DNA of 36,369 nt from Jannaschia donghaensis. Its GTDB lineage: Bacteria; Pseudomonadota; Alphaproteobacteria; Rhodobacterales; Rhodobacteraceae. Both the position numbers and the translations under genes were made by a program. This document shows positions 8,212-16,997 of this stretch, piece by piece. Numbering within the stretch: the first letter of the stretch is position 1; each line of letters begins with the position of its first letter. The notes under the pieces were generated by a model, which made no database searches, was not told the origin of the DNA, and saw only the letters and a program-made list of their open reading frames with translations. The stretch is taken from the NCBI RefSeq assembly GCF_001403795.1, contig NZ_CXSU01000011.1:401283-437651 (forward strand). The letters run 5' to 3'.

Positions 8212-9533
8212 AAAAGATCGCGATGGCCGCAAGCTGCGGCATCCTGGCGGGTATATTGGCGACGACCCAAGTGGCGGGGCCGCTGCTGGCGCAGGAATCC
8301 GAGGATGCGTCCGTCTATGAGCAATTGGATCTTTTCGGCATCGTGTTCGAGCGGATCCGCAACCAATACGTCGAAGACGTGGAGGAAGGCGAGCTGATCG
8401 AAGCGGCGATCAACGGGATGCTGACGTCGCTCGACCCGCACAGCTCCTACCTGCCGCCCCGCGATTTCGAGGAGATGCAGACCGATACGCGCGGCGAATT
8501 CGGCGGCCTGGGCATCGAGGTGACGCAAGAAGAAGGCTATGTGAAGGTCATCACGCCGATGGACGGCACGCCCGCATTCGAAGCCGGCGTCGAGGCGGGC
8601 GATTTCATCACCGCGGTCGATGGCGAGAACATCCTGGGTTTCACCCTGGAGGAAGCGGTGGAGTTGATGCGCGGCCCCGTGGGCAGCGACATCGTCGTCA
8701 CCATCGTCCGCGAGGGCCTGGAGGAGCCGATCGACATCACGATCACCCGTGACACGATCAAGCTGACCGCCGCCCGTGTGCGCAAGGAAGGCGACACCGT
8801 CGTCATCCGCGCGTCGACCTTCAACGACCAGACCCTGCCCAACGTACGCGATGGCTTCGACGAGGTCGTCGAGGAGATGGGCGGGCTCGAGAACGTCAAC
8901 GGCATCGTCCTGGATCTGCGCAACAATCCCGGTGGCCTGCTGACGTCGGGCGTCGATCTTGCCGATGCCTTCCTGGAGCAGGGGGAGATCGTTTCCACCC
9001 GGTCGCGCGAGAGTGAGGGCGGGGAGCGGTTCAACGCCAAGGCCGGCGACATCGTCGAGGGCCTGCCGATGGTCGTTTTGATCAACGGCGGGTCGGCCTC
9101 GGCCTCCGAAATCGTCGCGGGTGCGCTGCAGGATCACCGCCGCGCGGTCGTCGTCGGCACCAAGAGCTTCGGCAAGGGATCGGTCCAGACGATCATGCCG
9201 GTGCGCGGCGACGGCGCGATCCGTCTGACGACGGCGCGGTATTACACGCCGTCGGGCCGGTCGATCCAGGCACTGGGCATTTCGCCCGACATCGTCGTGG
9301 TGCAGCCGCCCCGCAACCCCAACGCCGAGGAGGAGGAGGCGGACACGCCGAACCGCCGCACCGAGGCCGGGCTGCGCGGGTCGCTGTCAAACGACAGCCT
9401 GTCCGAGGATCAGCAGGAGCAGATCCGGTTGGAGCAGGAGGCCGCGGAAGCCGTCGCCCGCCTGCGGGAGGAAGACTACCAGATGGCCTATGCCATCGAC
9501 ATCCTGAAGGGTCTGACGGCGATCGAGCGCTGA
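8208..9533 (+). CDS. ctpA: C-terminal processing peptidase, S41 family
   Basis: A periplasmic serine protease of the CtpA/Prc family that trims or degrades envelope proteins from their C-termini. The 441-residue protein has an N-terminal signal sequence (to about residue 29, LLAQE), a PDZ domain (about residues 95-175, beginning GEFGGLGIEV) and the S41 catalytic domain. The Ser-Lys dyad is S298 (GGSASASEI) and K323 (SFGKGSVQ), with the family's 25-residue spacing. An acidic, Glu-rich tail (about 370-415) follows the protease core. It overlaps the EnvC-like gene by ATGA; such pairs act together in peptidoglycan control in several bacteria, but that link here is inferred. Confidence 0.95.
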   Translation: MKKIAMAASCGILAGILATTQVAGPLLAQESEDASVYEQLDLFGIVFERIRNQYVEDVEEGELIEAAINGMLTSLDPHSSYLPPRDFEEMQTDTRGEFGGLGIEVTQEEGYVKVITPMDGTPAFEAGVEAGDFITAVDGENILGFTLEEAVELMRGPVGSDIVVTIVREGLEEPIDITITRDTIKLTAARVRKEGDTVVIRASTFNDQTLPNVRDGFDEVVEEMGGLENVNGIVLDLRNNPGGLLTSGVDLADAFLEQGEIVSTRSRESEGGERFNAKAGDIVEGLPMVVLINGGSASASEIVAGALQDHRRAVVVGTKSFGKGSVQTIMPVRGDGAIRLTTARYYTPSGRSIQALGISPDIVVVQPPRNPNAEEEEADTPNRRTEAGLRGSLSNDSLSEDQQEQIRLEQEAAEAVARLREEDYQMAYAIDILKGLTAIER

Positions 9534-9554
9534 TCGCCGACAGAACTCTGTCCG

Positions 9555-9575
9555 GGGGCGGCCAGCGGTCGCCCC
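9555..9575 (+). terminator. Hairpin after ctpA
   Basis: GGGGCGGCC at 9555-9563 pairs with GGTCGCCCC at 9567-9575 around a 3-base loop (one G-U pair). It lies between ctpA and rppH. No T-tract follows, so it may only attenuate read-through or protect the 3' end of the upstream message. Confidence 0.4.
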
Positions 9576-9594
9576 TGTCCACGAAAGGATCACC

Positions 9595-10077
9595 ATGACT
9601 TCGGATGCGATCGTCACCTTGCCGTATCGCCCCTGCGCCGGCGTCTGTCTGACCAACCCCGACGGCCTGATCTGGGTGGGGGAGCGGATGAACTTTCCCG
9701 GGGCCTGGCAGATGCCGCAGGGCGGGATCGACCCCGGCGAAGACCCGCGCGCCGCCGCCCTGCGCGAATTGCACGAGGAGACGGGCATCGCGCCGGATGC
9801 CGTCCAGATGATCGACGCGCTGGACGATCCGTTGGCCTATGACCTGCCCGAGGAATTGGTCGGCAAACTCTGGAAGGGCAGGTACCGGGGGCAGCGGCAG
9901 CATTGGTTCCGCTTCACCTATGACGGCCCGGACGATGCCGTCGATCTGGACTTCCACGAACGGGAATTCGCACGCTGGGCGTGGATGCCGGCGGATGCGG
10001 TTCTGGCTTCGATCGTGCCCTTCAAGCGCGACATCTACCGATCCGTCCTGACCGGGTTCGGCCTTTTGGCAGCATGA
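9595..10077 (+). CDS. rppH: RNA pyrophosphohydrolase (Nudix)
   Basis: RppH removes pyrophosphate from the 5' triphosphate end of transcripts and so starts RNase E dependent decay. The 160-residue length fits. The Nudix box is complete at residues 43-65 (GGIDPGEDP, then RELHEETGI). The RPCAGVCLTN start, FPGAWQMPQGG and WFRFTYDG blocks are typical of RppH rather than of general Nudix hydrolases. The ATG has AAAGGA nine bases upstream. Its place directly after ctpA is shared by many Rhodobacteraceae. Confidence 0.93.
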   Translation: MTSDAIVTLPYRPCAGVCLTNPDGLIWVGERMNFPGAWQMPQGGIDPGEDPRAAALRELHEETGIAPDAVQMIDALDDPLAYDLPEELVGKLWKGRYRGQRQHWFRFTYDGPDDAVDLDFHEREFARWAWMPADAVLASIVPFKRDIYRSVLTGFGLLAA

Positions 10078-10133
10078 TATTGCCTAGCCTTGCCGTTGAT
10101 CCGACACTTGCCTGACCCAAACCGGAGAGACCG

Positions 10134-10616
10134 ATGAACCGCTTCGCCATTGCCGCCGTCTTGTCGACCTGCGTCGCGGGGCAGGCCGCCGCTCTGTCCT
10201 GCCTTCCCACGTCGGTCGCCGCCACGTTCCAATTGGCAAGCGAGGCGGAGGCTGAATACGTTGTTGCCGTCGGTCGGTTTCAGCCCCTGCCAAACCAATC
10301 GCTGCCGGGCACCGGCGACGACCCCAACGACAAGAAGGGCTATTCGCTCAAGGGCCGGTTCGGCGGCCGCCTTGGCGGACCCGACGGCTTCACGCAGGAA
10401 GCGGTGTTCCCGGTCACGGTCGAAGTGCGATGCGACGGGCCCTGGTGCGGCGGCGTGCCGCTGGACCGCGTGGTCGCCTTTATCGAGCGGCGCGAGGGGG
10501 AGAATATCCTTGTCGCGAACCCCTGTTCGGTCTTTTCGCTGAGCGCCACGCCGCAGGTCGTGGATCAGGCCGAGGTCTGTCTGGCGGGTGGCCCCTGCGA
10601 AGCGGCCGCGCGGTGA
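10134..10616 (+). CDS. Cys-rich secreted protein of unknown function
   Basis: I do not recognise this family. The 160-residue product begins with a signal peptide (MNRFAIAAVLSTCVAGQAAA) with likely cleavage near residue 20. The mature part holds six cysteines (C23, then RCDGPWCG, NPCSVF and EVCLAGGPC), enough for three disulfides, which fits a periplasmic location. The predicted strands are short and Gly/Pro-rich. GGAGAG lies just before the ATG, making the start good. It follows rppH by 56 bases and converges on ggt across a hairpin. Function unknown. Confidence 0.75.
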   Translation: MNRFAIAAVLSTCVAGQAAALSCLPTSVAATFQLASEAEAEYVVAVGRFQPLPNQSLPGTGDDPNDKKGYSLKGRFGGRLGGPDGFTQEAVFPVTVEVRCDGPWCGGVPLDRVVAFIERREGENILVANPCSVFSLSATPQVVDQAEVCLAGGPCEAAAR

Positions 10617-10621
10617 TCCGG

Positions 10622-10647
10622 GGGGGCGGCGCGACCTGCCCGCCCCC
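10622..10647. terminator. GC hairpin between converging genes
   Basis: GGGGGCGG at 10622-10629 pairs perfectly with CCGCCCCC at 10640-10647 around a 10-base loop, immediately after the stop of the secreted protein gene and just before the stop of ggt on the other strand. There is no clear T-tract on either side. Confidence 0.5.
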
Positions 10648-10656
10648 GCCCGACCG

Positions 10657-12405
10657 TCACTCGCCGATGGCGACACCCTCGCGACGCGGGTCCGCCCCGC
10701 CCTGCAGCGTCTCGCCCACGGCGATCACATGCAGACCGCTCGTCAGGTCGCGGGCGTTCACCTCGAACCCCAGTTCGGTCAGCGCCTCCGACAATCCTTC
10801 CGCGCTGGTCCCGGCCTCCACGTCGTAGGTGCCGAAGCGGTTGACCAGATGCGGCAAGGCGACGGCCTGCTGCACGTCCATGCCCCAGTCCATATGGGCG
10901 ATGATCGTCTTGGCGACATAGCCGATGATGCGGCTGCCACCCGGAGAACCGACGACCAGAAGCGGCGCGCCGTCCTGCATCACGATGGTCGGGGCCATCG
11001 ACGAGCGGGGCCGTTTGCCCGGCTCCACCCGGTTGGCGATGGGCACGCCGTCGGACTGGGTGGCGAAGCTGAAGTCCGTCAACTCGTTGTTCAGAAGGAA
11101 ACCGCCCGGTGCCATCAACCGCGATCCGAAACCGTTCTCGATGGTCGTGGTCATCGACAGGGCGTTGCCGTCCGCATCCACGATCGAGATGTGAGACGTA
11201 GAGGGCAGCTCGATGCTGCGGTCGTCGGCCCAGACCAGGGCGGCGTGATCCCATGGCGGTGTGCCGGCCGTAACCTCCGGCAGGGCATCGTCCCCGGCCA
11301 ACAACTCGGCCCGGTCGGCCAGATAGGCGGGATCGATCAGGCCCGCTGTGGGCACCGGAACGAAGTCGCTGTCGGCCATGTACCGGCCCCGGTCGGCGAA
11401 GGCCAAACGCGACGCGTCCCCAATCAGCCGCCAGGCGTCGGCGGAATCGGGGCCCATCGCGGCCAGATCGAACCCTTCCAGAAGGCCAAGGATCTGACCC
11501 ACGGTCAGCGCGCCCGACGATGGCGGGCCCATGCCGCAGACATCGGCCCCGCGGTACGGTGCGCAGACGGCAGCCCGCTCCACCACGTCGTAGGCCTCCA
11601 GATCATTCATTGCCAACACGCCGGGCTGCGCGGCGCCGCGAACGGTCGCCACGATTCCTTCGGCGATTTCCCCGTCGTAGAACGCATCCGCCCCCCCGGC
11701 CGCGATGGCGCGCAAAGTTCCGGCATAGGCAGAGTTGGTCAGCGTCGACCCTTCAGCGATCGGAAAGCCGCCGGGCAGGAAATAGGCGGCCGTCGCCTCC
11801 GACACCGACAGACGTTCCGCGTCGTCCGCGACCAGCGTGGCCAGGCGGGGAGAGACCGCGAACCCCTCCTCGGCGTGGCCGATCGCCTCATCGAAGAGGC
11901 TGCGCCAGTTCAGATTGCCCCAGCGACGGTGGGCCTCCTCCATCAGCATCGGGGTGCCGGGCGTGCCGACCGACAGGCCGCCGACCACCGCGTCGAAGAA
12001 GCCCATCGGCTCTCCGTCGACCTGAAACAACGTCGGCGTCGCGGCCATCGGCGCGGTTTCCCGCCCGTCCAGCGTCGTCACTTCGCCCGTGGCAGCGTCA
12101 TAGTATACCAGGAACGCACCGCCGCCGAGGCCGGACGATTGCGGCTCCACCAGCCCGAGCACGGATTGCACCGCGACCATCGCGTCGGCGGCGCTGCCCC
12201 CCTGTCGCAGAACGTTTGCGCCGGCTTCGGCGGCCAGCGGGTTGGCGGCGGCGATCATCCAGTTTTCGGCGGTGACGGGGGCGGCCGCCTCGACCGTCAG
12301 GCCGGTCGCGCCCTCGGGTGCGACGGTGTCAGCCGCATCCTGCGCGACGGCCGGCACGGCCAGCAGGATGGAAAGGGTCAGGGTCGGCATCAATATGGTG
12401 CGCAT
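10657..12405 (-). CDS. ggt: Gamma-glutamyltransferase
   Basis: A periplasmic N-terminal-nucleophile enzyme that cleaves the gamma-glutamyl bond of glutathione and related peptides. The 582-residue precursor has a signal peptide (to about residue 21, VPAVAQ). It should cut itself before T403 (STSHISIVD), which becomes the N-terminal nucleophile of the small subunit. Family blocks visible are NVLRQGGSAADAMVA, PQSSGLGGGAFLVYY, LDGRETAP, the substrate-binding TTTIENGFGS and GSPGGSRII near the C-terminus. GGGAGAG lies about seven bases before the ATG. It is monocistronic between converging and diverging neighbours. A narrower role, such as cephalosporin acylase activity, cannot be excluded. Confidence 0.95.
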   Translation of the reverse strand: MRTILMPTLTLSILLAVPAVAQDAADTVAPEGATGLTVEAAAPVTAENWMIAAANPLAAEAGANVLRQGGSAADAMVAVQSVLGLVEPQSSGLGGGAFLVYYDAATGEVTTLDGRETAPMAATPTLFQVDGEPMGFFDAVVGGLSVGTPGTPMLMEEAHRRWGNLNWRSLFDEAIGHAEEGFAVSPRLATLVADDAERLSVSEATAAYFLPGGFPIAEGSTLTNSAYAGTLRAIAAGGADAFYDGEIAEGIVATVRGAAQPGVLAMNDLEAYDVVERAAVCAPYRGADVCGMGPPSSGALTVGQILGLLEGFDLAAMGPDSADAWRLIGDASRLAFADRGRYMADSDFVPVPTAGLIDPAYLADRAELLAGDDALPEVTAGTPPWDHAALVWADDRSIELPSTSHISIVDADGNALSMTTTIENGFGSRLMAPGGFLLNNELTDFSFATQSDGVPIANRVEPGKRPRSSMAPTIVMQDGAPLLVVGSPGGSRIIGYVAKTIIAHMDWGMDVQQAVALPHLVNRFGTYDVEAGTSAEGLSEALTELGFEVNARDLTSGLHVIAVGETLQGGADPRREGVAIGE

Positions 12406-12751
12406 CGTATCTCTCCCGGTGATGATACCCGACAGGATGACGTGAATTGACGCCGGGGCAAGCCCTTCGGCAACGCGCCGTCGCGATGGGGGTGTCGTTC
12501 CCCAGAAGATGCGCGCTGGCCGATAGCGATCCGATGCCCACCCACCGAACTATGACGGAGCTTTCGATTGAATCGCAGGGCGGACTGTCCAGCAAGGGAA
12601 TGCCGGGGCCGACGCGGCGTGCCTGATCCCGCGCCTACCATGCCCATGGATCACCTGCCGTTCCTCAGAAATATGTATCCCCGAACACGGGATACGCGAT
12701 GAAATGCGGCGCGTGGTGGACTGACCTGCGCGGGCGCGTTACGCCGCCGCC
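12406..12751. other. Divergent intergenic region between ggt and zapE
   Basis: A 346-base stretch that must hold the promoters of both ggt and zapE. I found no convincing -35/-10 pair, long inverted repeat or RNA gene. Short frames on the minus strand (12665-12979 and others) run into zapE and look like GC-skew shadows. A small inverted match around ATCCCCGAACACGGGAT (12675-12691) is the only local symmetry I noticed. Confidence 0.4.
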
Positions 12752-13801
12752 ATGACATTGCACGAGATCTATGCCGCGCGCGTCGCCGACGGCACGCTGA
12801 CCGCCGATCCGGCGCAGACGGCCGCGTTGGACCCGTTGGAACGGGTGCGCGCGGCATTGACCGCCGCGCCGCCCAAGCGGGGCTTTTTCAGCCGGGCGAA
12901 ACCGCCCGAAGGGCCGATGGGCTGCTATCTGTGGGGCGGGGTCGGGCGGGGCAAATCCATGTTGATGGACCTGTTCCACGAAGCGTCACCGGTGCCGTCG
13001 CGCCGGGTCCATTTCCACGCTTTCATGCAGGAGGTGCATGACGGCATGCACGCCGCCCGCAAGACCGGGGTGGACGACGCGCTGACCCCCGTTGCCGACG
13101 CGATCATCGCGGACGTCCGCGTGTTGTGCTTCGACGAGATGCAGATCACCGACATCACCGATGCGATGATCGTGGGCCGCCTGTTCGAAAAGCTGTTCGC
13201 GGCCGGGGTGCGCGTTGTGACCACGTCGAACCGGGTGCCGGACGACTTGTACAAGAACGGTCTGAACCGCGCACTGTTCGTGCCGTTCATCGACCTGCTC
13301 AAGGACCGCATGATCGTTCACGAATTGGCCGCGATCCGCGACTACCGACAGGACCGGCTGGGCGACGAACAGGTGTATTTCGTCGGCGGCGGCGCGTTGG
13401 ACGACGTCTGGAAGCGGTTGACCGATGGGCGATCCGAAGGGTTGACCCTGCGGGTGAAGGGGCGCGACGTGCGGCTGGATGATTACGCGTCGGGCGTGGC
13501 GCGCGCGTCGTTCGATCAGCTGTGCGGCCGACCTTTGGGGGCGGGCGATTATCTTGCGCTGGCGCAGGCGGTCCGCGTGCTGATCCTTACCGACGTGCCG
13601 CGCCTGAGCCGGGCGCAGAACAACGAGGCCAAGCGGTTCGTGACACTGATCGACGCGCTCTACGAGGCGAAGGTGCGCCTGATCATGTCGGCGGCGGCGG
13701 AGCCGGAAGACTTGTACGAAGCGGGCGAGGGGCGGTTCGAGTTCGACCGCACGGCGTCCCGCCTGCGAGAGATGCAGGCGGCAGATTGGGCCACCGCCTA
13801 G
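12752..13801 (+). CDS. zapE: Cell division protein ZapE (AFG1-like ATPase)
   Basis: A 349-residue AAA+ ATPase of the ZapE/AFG1 family. In E. coli ZapE acts at the Z-ring late in division; the mitochondrial relative AFG1/LACE1 takes part in protein quality control. Walker A is GGVGRGKS (residues 62-69) and Walker B is VLCFDEMQITD (about 124-134), followed by the sensor-like TTSNRVPDDLYKNGLNR. The C-terminal block RFVTLIDALYEAKVRL is also typical. In many Rhodobacteraceae this gene sits beside mdh and suc genes; here a 235-base gap and a converging gene follow instead. Confidence 0.92.
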   Translation: MTLHEIYAARVADGTLTADPAQTAALDPLERVRAALTAAPPKRGFFSRAKPPEGPMGCYLWGGVGRGKSMLMDLFHEASPVPSRRVHFHAFMQEVHDGMHAARKTGVDDALTPVADAIIADVRVLCFDEMQITDITDAMIVGRLFEKLFAAGVRVVTTSNRVPDDLYKNGLNRALFVPFIDLLKDRMIVHELAAIRDYRQDRLGDEQVYFVGGGALDDVWKRLTDGRSEGLTLRVKGRDVRLDDYASGVARASFDQLCGRPLGAGDYLALAQAVRVLILTDVPRLSRAQNNEAKRFVTLIDALYEAKVRLIMSAAAEPEDLYEAGEGRFEFDRTASRLREMQAADWATA

Positions 13802-13926
13802 GCGCTTTGTGTCGGCTTTGGGGGTGTTGGCCGGGTTAGCCGGCAAGGACGGGTCTGCGATCGGGCCGGGGCGATGTCGAGACGGGCGTCGGGCGGCGTC
13901 CGGTCGAGCGGTCGGGCGCGACGCGT

Positions 13927-13951
13927 ATTGGCCAGCGTGTGACCGGCCAAT
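13927..13951. repeat. Inverted repeat downstream of zapE
   Basis: ATTGGCC at 13927-13933 and GGCCAAT at 13945-13951 form a perfect 7-bp inverted repeat with an 11-base loop, in the 235-base gap between the converging zapE and secreted-protein genes. It may be part of a terminator, but no T-tract adjoins it. The rest of this gap shows only GC-rich sequence without a gene. Confidence 0.35.
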
Positions 13952-14036
13952 GCAGCGAGATATCAAGCGCAAAAAGCCCCTTCGCGTCGGATGCTCTCGG
14001 CGCTGATGTGGGGGCAGGCGACAAAGGCGGCGGGGG

Positions 14037-14555
14037 TCAACCGAAGCGGCGTGATCGCGGCAAAGCGGACATCGGCAAAGGACCGCAGGGCGACCCGCCG
14101 TCCGGAGAGATGGTGAGGGGCGTATCCGGCGCGATGCCGGATTCGTCGATGAACTGGCCGTTCACGCACAGGTCCTGCGCCCGGTTGCCGCCGTTGAACC
14201 CGAAGCCGGGATCGCCGCAATCGGTCGCGGTGCCATCGGCGTTCCATTCCTGGTAAGTCCCGTCCTGCGGATAGCCGCCCATCGGGAACGACAGCGTGCG
14301 CGTGTCGAACCGCAGGGTGAAGGACGTGTCGGGCGTTCGGTCGGCCAGAGACCAGTCGCCCAGATAGTCGCCGCCGCGCCAGCCGGTGATGCCAAAGCCC
14401 GTCACCGTATCTTCGGTCACGACGCCCGCGGCGTCGTCGGGATAGCTGATGAACCCCTCGATCCGGTAGTCATTGGCCCCTTCCCAGCAGAAGGAATGGG
14501 TCGCGGCCTGCGCCGGGCCGGCGAAAGCAAGGATCACGATCGCGGGGCGGATCAT
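14037..14555 (-). CDS. Secreted protein of unknown function
   Basis: An unrecognised 172-residue protein with a short signal peptide (MIRPAIVILAFAGPAQA) cut near residue 17. The mature domain is rich in Gly, Asp, Tyr and Trp and looks like a beta-sandwich (WEGANDYRIEGFISYPDD, DYLGDWSL, FDTRTLSFPMGGYPQDG). Four mature Cys may form two disulfides. The pattern is like roseobacter periplasmic or extracellular proteins of unknown role. It overlaps the end of folC by ATGA, so it is likely the last gene of the accD-folC operon, although its job has no evident tie to those enzymes. Confidence 0.75.
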   Translation of the reverse strand: MIRPAIVILAFAGPAQAATHSFCWEGANDYRIEGFISYPDDAAGVVTEDTVTGFGITGWRGGDYLGDWSLADRTPDTSFTLRFDTRTLSFPMGGYPQDGTYQEWNADGTATDCGDPGFGFNGGNRAQDLCVNGQFIDESGIAPDTPLTISPDGGSPCGPLPMSALPRSRRFG

Positions 14556-15817
14556 GCGTTGGACCTCAGGATGTGACCGGCCAGGTAGAGCGAGCCGCAG
14601 ATCAGGATGCGGGCGGTCGGGTCTATGGCCGTGATCGCGGCGATGGCGTCGTCCACGCTGGCGGCGGGAGAATTTGGAATGCCGGCCCGGTCGGCGGCCG
14701 CGCAGGTGTCGGTGGCCGAGAGCGTATTCGCCTCGCCGGGAATGGAGACGGCGTGCAGATGAATGGCCGGCCCCGCCAGTGGTGTCATGTAACCCGCCGC
14801 GTCCTTGGTGTTCAGCATTCCGCAGATTAGGTGGAGCGGGCGCGGCGGCAACCGGGTCAGCGCCTCAGCCAGCGCGGTGCCAGCCGCGGGGTTATGCCCG
14901 CCGTCGAGCCAGAGTTCGGCGGTGCCGGCGGCGTCCACCAGCGGCCCTTTCGTCAGGCGTTGCATCCGGCCGGGCCAGACGGCATCCGTCATCGCGGCCT
15001 CGGCCCCCTCCGCGCGGTTCAACGCACGCAGGGCGGCGATGGCTATCCCGGCATTGCCGACCTGATGCGCGCCGATCAGACGGGGCAGAGGCAAATCCAT
15101 CAGACCGGTTTCGTCCTGGAAGACGAGCCGCCCGCCTTCTTCGGTCACGTGCCAGTGCTGGCCGTGGATCAGCAGGGGGGCGCCCAGACGCGCGGCGGTT
15201 GCTTCGATTACGTCTAGTGCGGCATCGTCCTGCGGGCCCACGATGCAGGGGACGCCGCGATTCAGGATGCCCGCTTTTTCACCTGCGATGGCCGTCAACG
15301 TGTCGCCCAGAAACGCCTCGTGATCCATGGAGACGGGGGTGATGATCGACAGGCGCGGGGTCACGACGTTGGTCGCATCCAGCCGCCCGCCGAGGCCCAC
15401 CTCCAGCAAGGTCCAGTCGGCGGGCGTGCGCGCGAAAGCCAGGAAGGCCGCGCAGGTCGTGATCTCGAAGAAGGTGATCGGTGCGCCGCCGTTGGCCGCC
15501 TCGCACTCCGCCAGAAGGTCGGCCAGATCCTCCTCCGCGATCAGATGGCCGGCCAGCCGGATCCGTTCATGGAAGCGGGCCAGATGCGGGGACGTATAGG
15601 CATGAACCCGGTCGCCTGCCGCCTCTAGTCCCGCGCGCAGCATCGCCTGCGTCGATCCTTTTCCGTTGGTTCCGGCGATATGGATGACAGGCGGGAGTCG
15701 TGCTTCTGGATGGTCCAACGCGTCCAACAGGCGATGCACGCGGTCGAGAACCAGGTCGATGACCTTGGGGTGCAGGGCCATCAACCGGTCAAGGACGACG
15801 TCCGACCCGTCGCTCAC
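14552..15817 (-). CDS. folC: Bifunctional dihydrofolate synthase / folylpolyglutamate synthase
   Basis: FolC joins glutamate to dihydropteroate and then extends the gamma-glutamyl chain of folates in the cytoplasm. The 421-residue protein shows the Mur-ligase-like ATP site HIAGTNGKGST (residues 46-56), the SPHLARFHERIRL block, the metal/substrate loop EVGLGGRLDATNVV, and LDGGHNPAA in the C-terminal domain. The start is GTG and overlaps the accD stop (GTGA), so the two are translationally coupled. accD-folC is a widely conserved pair in proteobacteria. Confidence 0.96.
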   Translation of the reverse strand: MSDGSDVVLDRLMALHPKVIDLVLDRVHRLLDALDHPEARLPPVIHIAGTNGKGSTQAMLRAGLEAAGDRVHAYTSPHLARFHERIRLAGHLIAEEDLADLLAECEAANGGAPITFFEITTCAAFLAFARTPADWTLLEVGLGGRLDATNVVTPRLSIITPVSMDHEAFLGDTLTAIAGEKAGILNRGVPCIVGPQDDAALDVIEATAARLGAPLLIHGQHWHVTEEGGRLVFQDETGLMDLPLPRLIGAHQVGNAGIAIAALRALNRAEGAEAAMTDAVWPGRMQRLTKGPLVDAAGTAELWLDGGHNPAAGTALAEALTRLPPRPLHLICGMLNTKDAAGYMTPLAGPAIHLHAVSIPGEANTLSATDTCAAADRAGIPNSPAASVDDAIAAITAIDPTARILICGSLYLAGHILRSNA

Positions 15818-16818
15818 CGCGCCTTGCCGTCCTGGCCGCCGCTGGGGGCCGATTGTTTACCGGTCGCCTGCGCGATCTCTTCAGCCGTTTCGGCCACGGT
15901 TTCCAGCGCCTCGGTCAGGGCCTCTTCCTTGGCGACTTCGGGGGCGGGCAGGTCGCCGTGGACGATCGGGCCTTCGCCCATCAGCATCCGCAGGATCGTC
16001 GCCAGTTCGTCGCGGTGCTCGCTGCGTGGGGTCACGCGGTCCAGCATGCCGTGGTCCAGCAGGTATTCGGCGCGCTGGAACCCCTCGGGCAACGTCTCCC
16101 GGATGGTCTGTTCGATGACGCGCGGGCCGGCAAAACAGATCAGCGCGTTCGGCTCCGCGATGTGGACGTCGCCCAGCATCGCATAGGACGCGGTGACGCC
16201 GCCGGTGGTCGGATGGGTCAGCACGACGATATAGGGCAGGCCCGCTTCCTTGAGCATCTCGACCGCGACGGTCGTGCGCGGCATCTGCATCAGGCTCAGA
16301 ATGCCTTCCTGCATCCGCGCGCCCCCGGCGGCGGAAAACAGGATCAGCGGGCGGTGCAGCGCGACGGCCCGTTCGGCGGCGGCGATGATCGCATTGCCGA
16401 CGTACATGCCCATCGACCCGGCCATGAAGCCGAAATCCTGACAGGCGACGATCACGGGCGTCCGGTGGATCTCGCCTTCGGCAACCAGCATCGCTTCCGC
16501 CTCGTTCGCGGCTTTCTGCGCGGCCTTCAGACGGTCGGGATACCGCTTCTGATCGCGGAACTTCAGCGGATCGTCGATCGGCTTGGGCACCGCGACTTCG
16601 GTGAAGACACCGCCGTCGAACAGTGCGTCGAACCGGTCGCGCGGGGTGATGTGCATGTGGTGGTCGCAATTGGTGCACACGCGCAGATTGTCGGCCAGTT
16701 CGCGGTGGAACAGCATCGTTCCGCATTCGTCGCACTTGGTCCAGAGGTTCTCGGGCACTTCGCGGCGCGAAAAGAGCGAGTTGATCTTGGGCCGGACGTA
16801 GTTCGAAATCCAGTTCAT
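15814..16818 (-). CDS. accD: Acetyl-CoA carboxylase carboxyltransferase subunit beta
   Basis: AccD forms the carboxyltransferase with AccA and makes malonyl-CoA for fatty acid synthesis. The 334-residue protein begins with the four-Cys zinc ribbon (C29, C32, C48, C51; KCDECG and VCTNCDHH), which in E. coli can also bind mRNA. The crotonase-like core follows with FMAGSMGMYVGNAI, SAAGGARMQEGILSLMQM and LTHPTTGGVTASYAMLGD. A Glu-rich, low-complexity tail of about 35 residues follows the core. It is the first gene of an operon with folC and the secreted-protein gene. Confidence 0.97.
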   Translation of the reverse strand: MNWISNYVRPKINSLFSRREVPENLWTKCDECGTMLFHRELADNLRVCTNCDHHMHITPRDRFDALFDGGVFTEVAVPKPIDDPLKFRDQKRYPDRLKAAQKAANEAEAMLVAEGEIHRTPVIVACQDFGFMAGSMGMYVGNAIIAAAERAVALHRPLILFSAAGGARMQEGILSLMQMPRTTVAVEMLKEAGLPYIVVLTHPTTGGVTASYAMLGDVHIAEPNALICFAGPRVIEQTIRETLPEGFQRAEYLLDHGMLDRVTPRSEHRDELATILRMLMGEGPIVHGDLPAPEVAKEEALTEALETVAETAEEIAQATGKQSAPSGGQDGKAR

Positions 16819-16997
16819 GGCGCTTCCCCGCGACTATCGTGGCCGAGATAGCCACGACGCGGCGGGATTGCAAACTTCGGCGTCGCGACCGGCCGCGGTC
16901 GATGCGGTGCCCCGTCAGACCGCCGGTCCGTCAGCGATCCGCCTGGTGCACAAACCCCGGGTGCCGTTCGGGTCGAGATCTGTGCGCCCGCCAGACA

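Noticed and set aside
13802-14036. Small genes in the gap after zapE (for example the plus frame at 13809-14006)
   Set aside because: The frames are Arg/Gly-rich, lack ribosome sites and overlap the inverted repeat.
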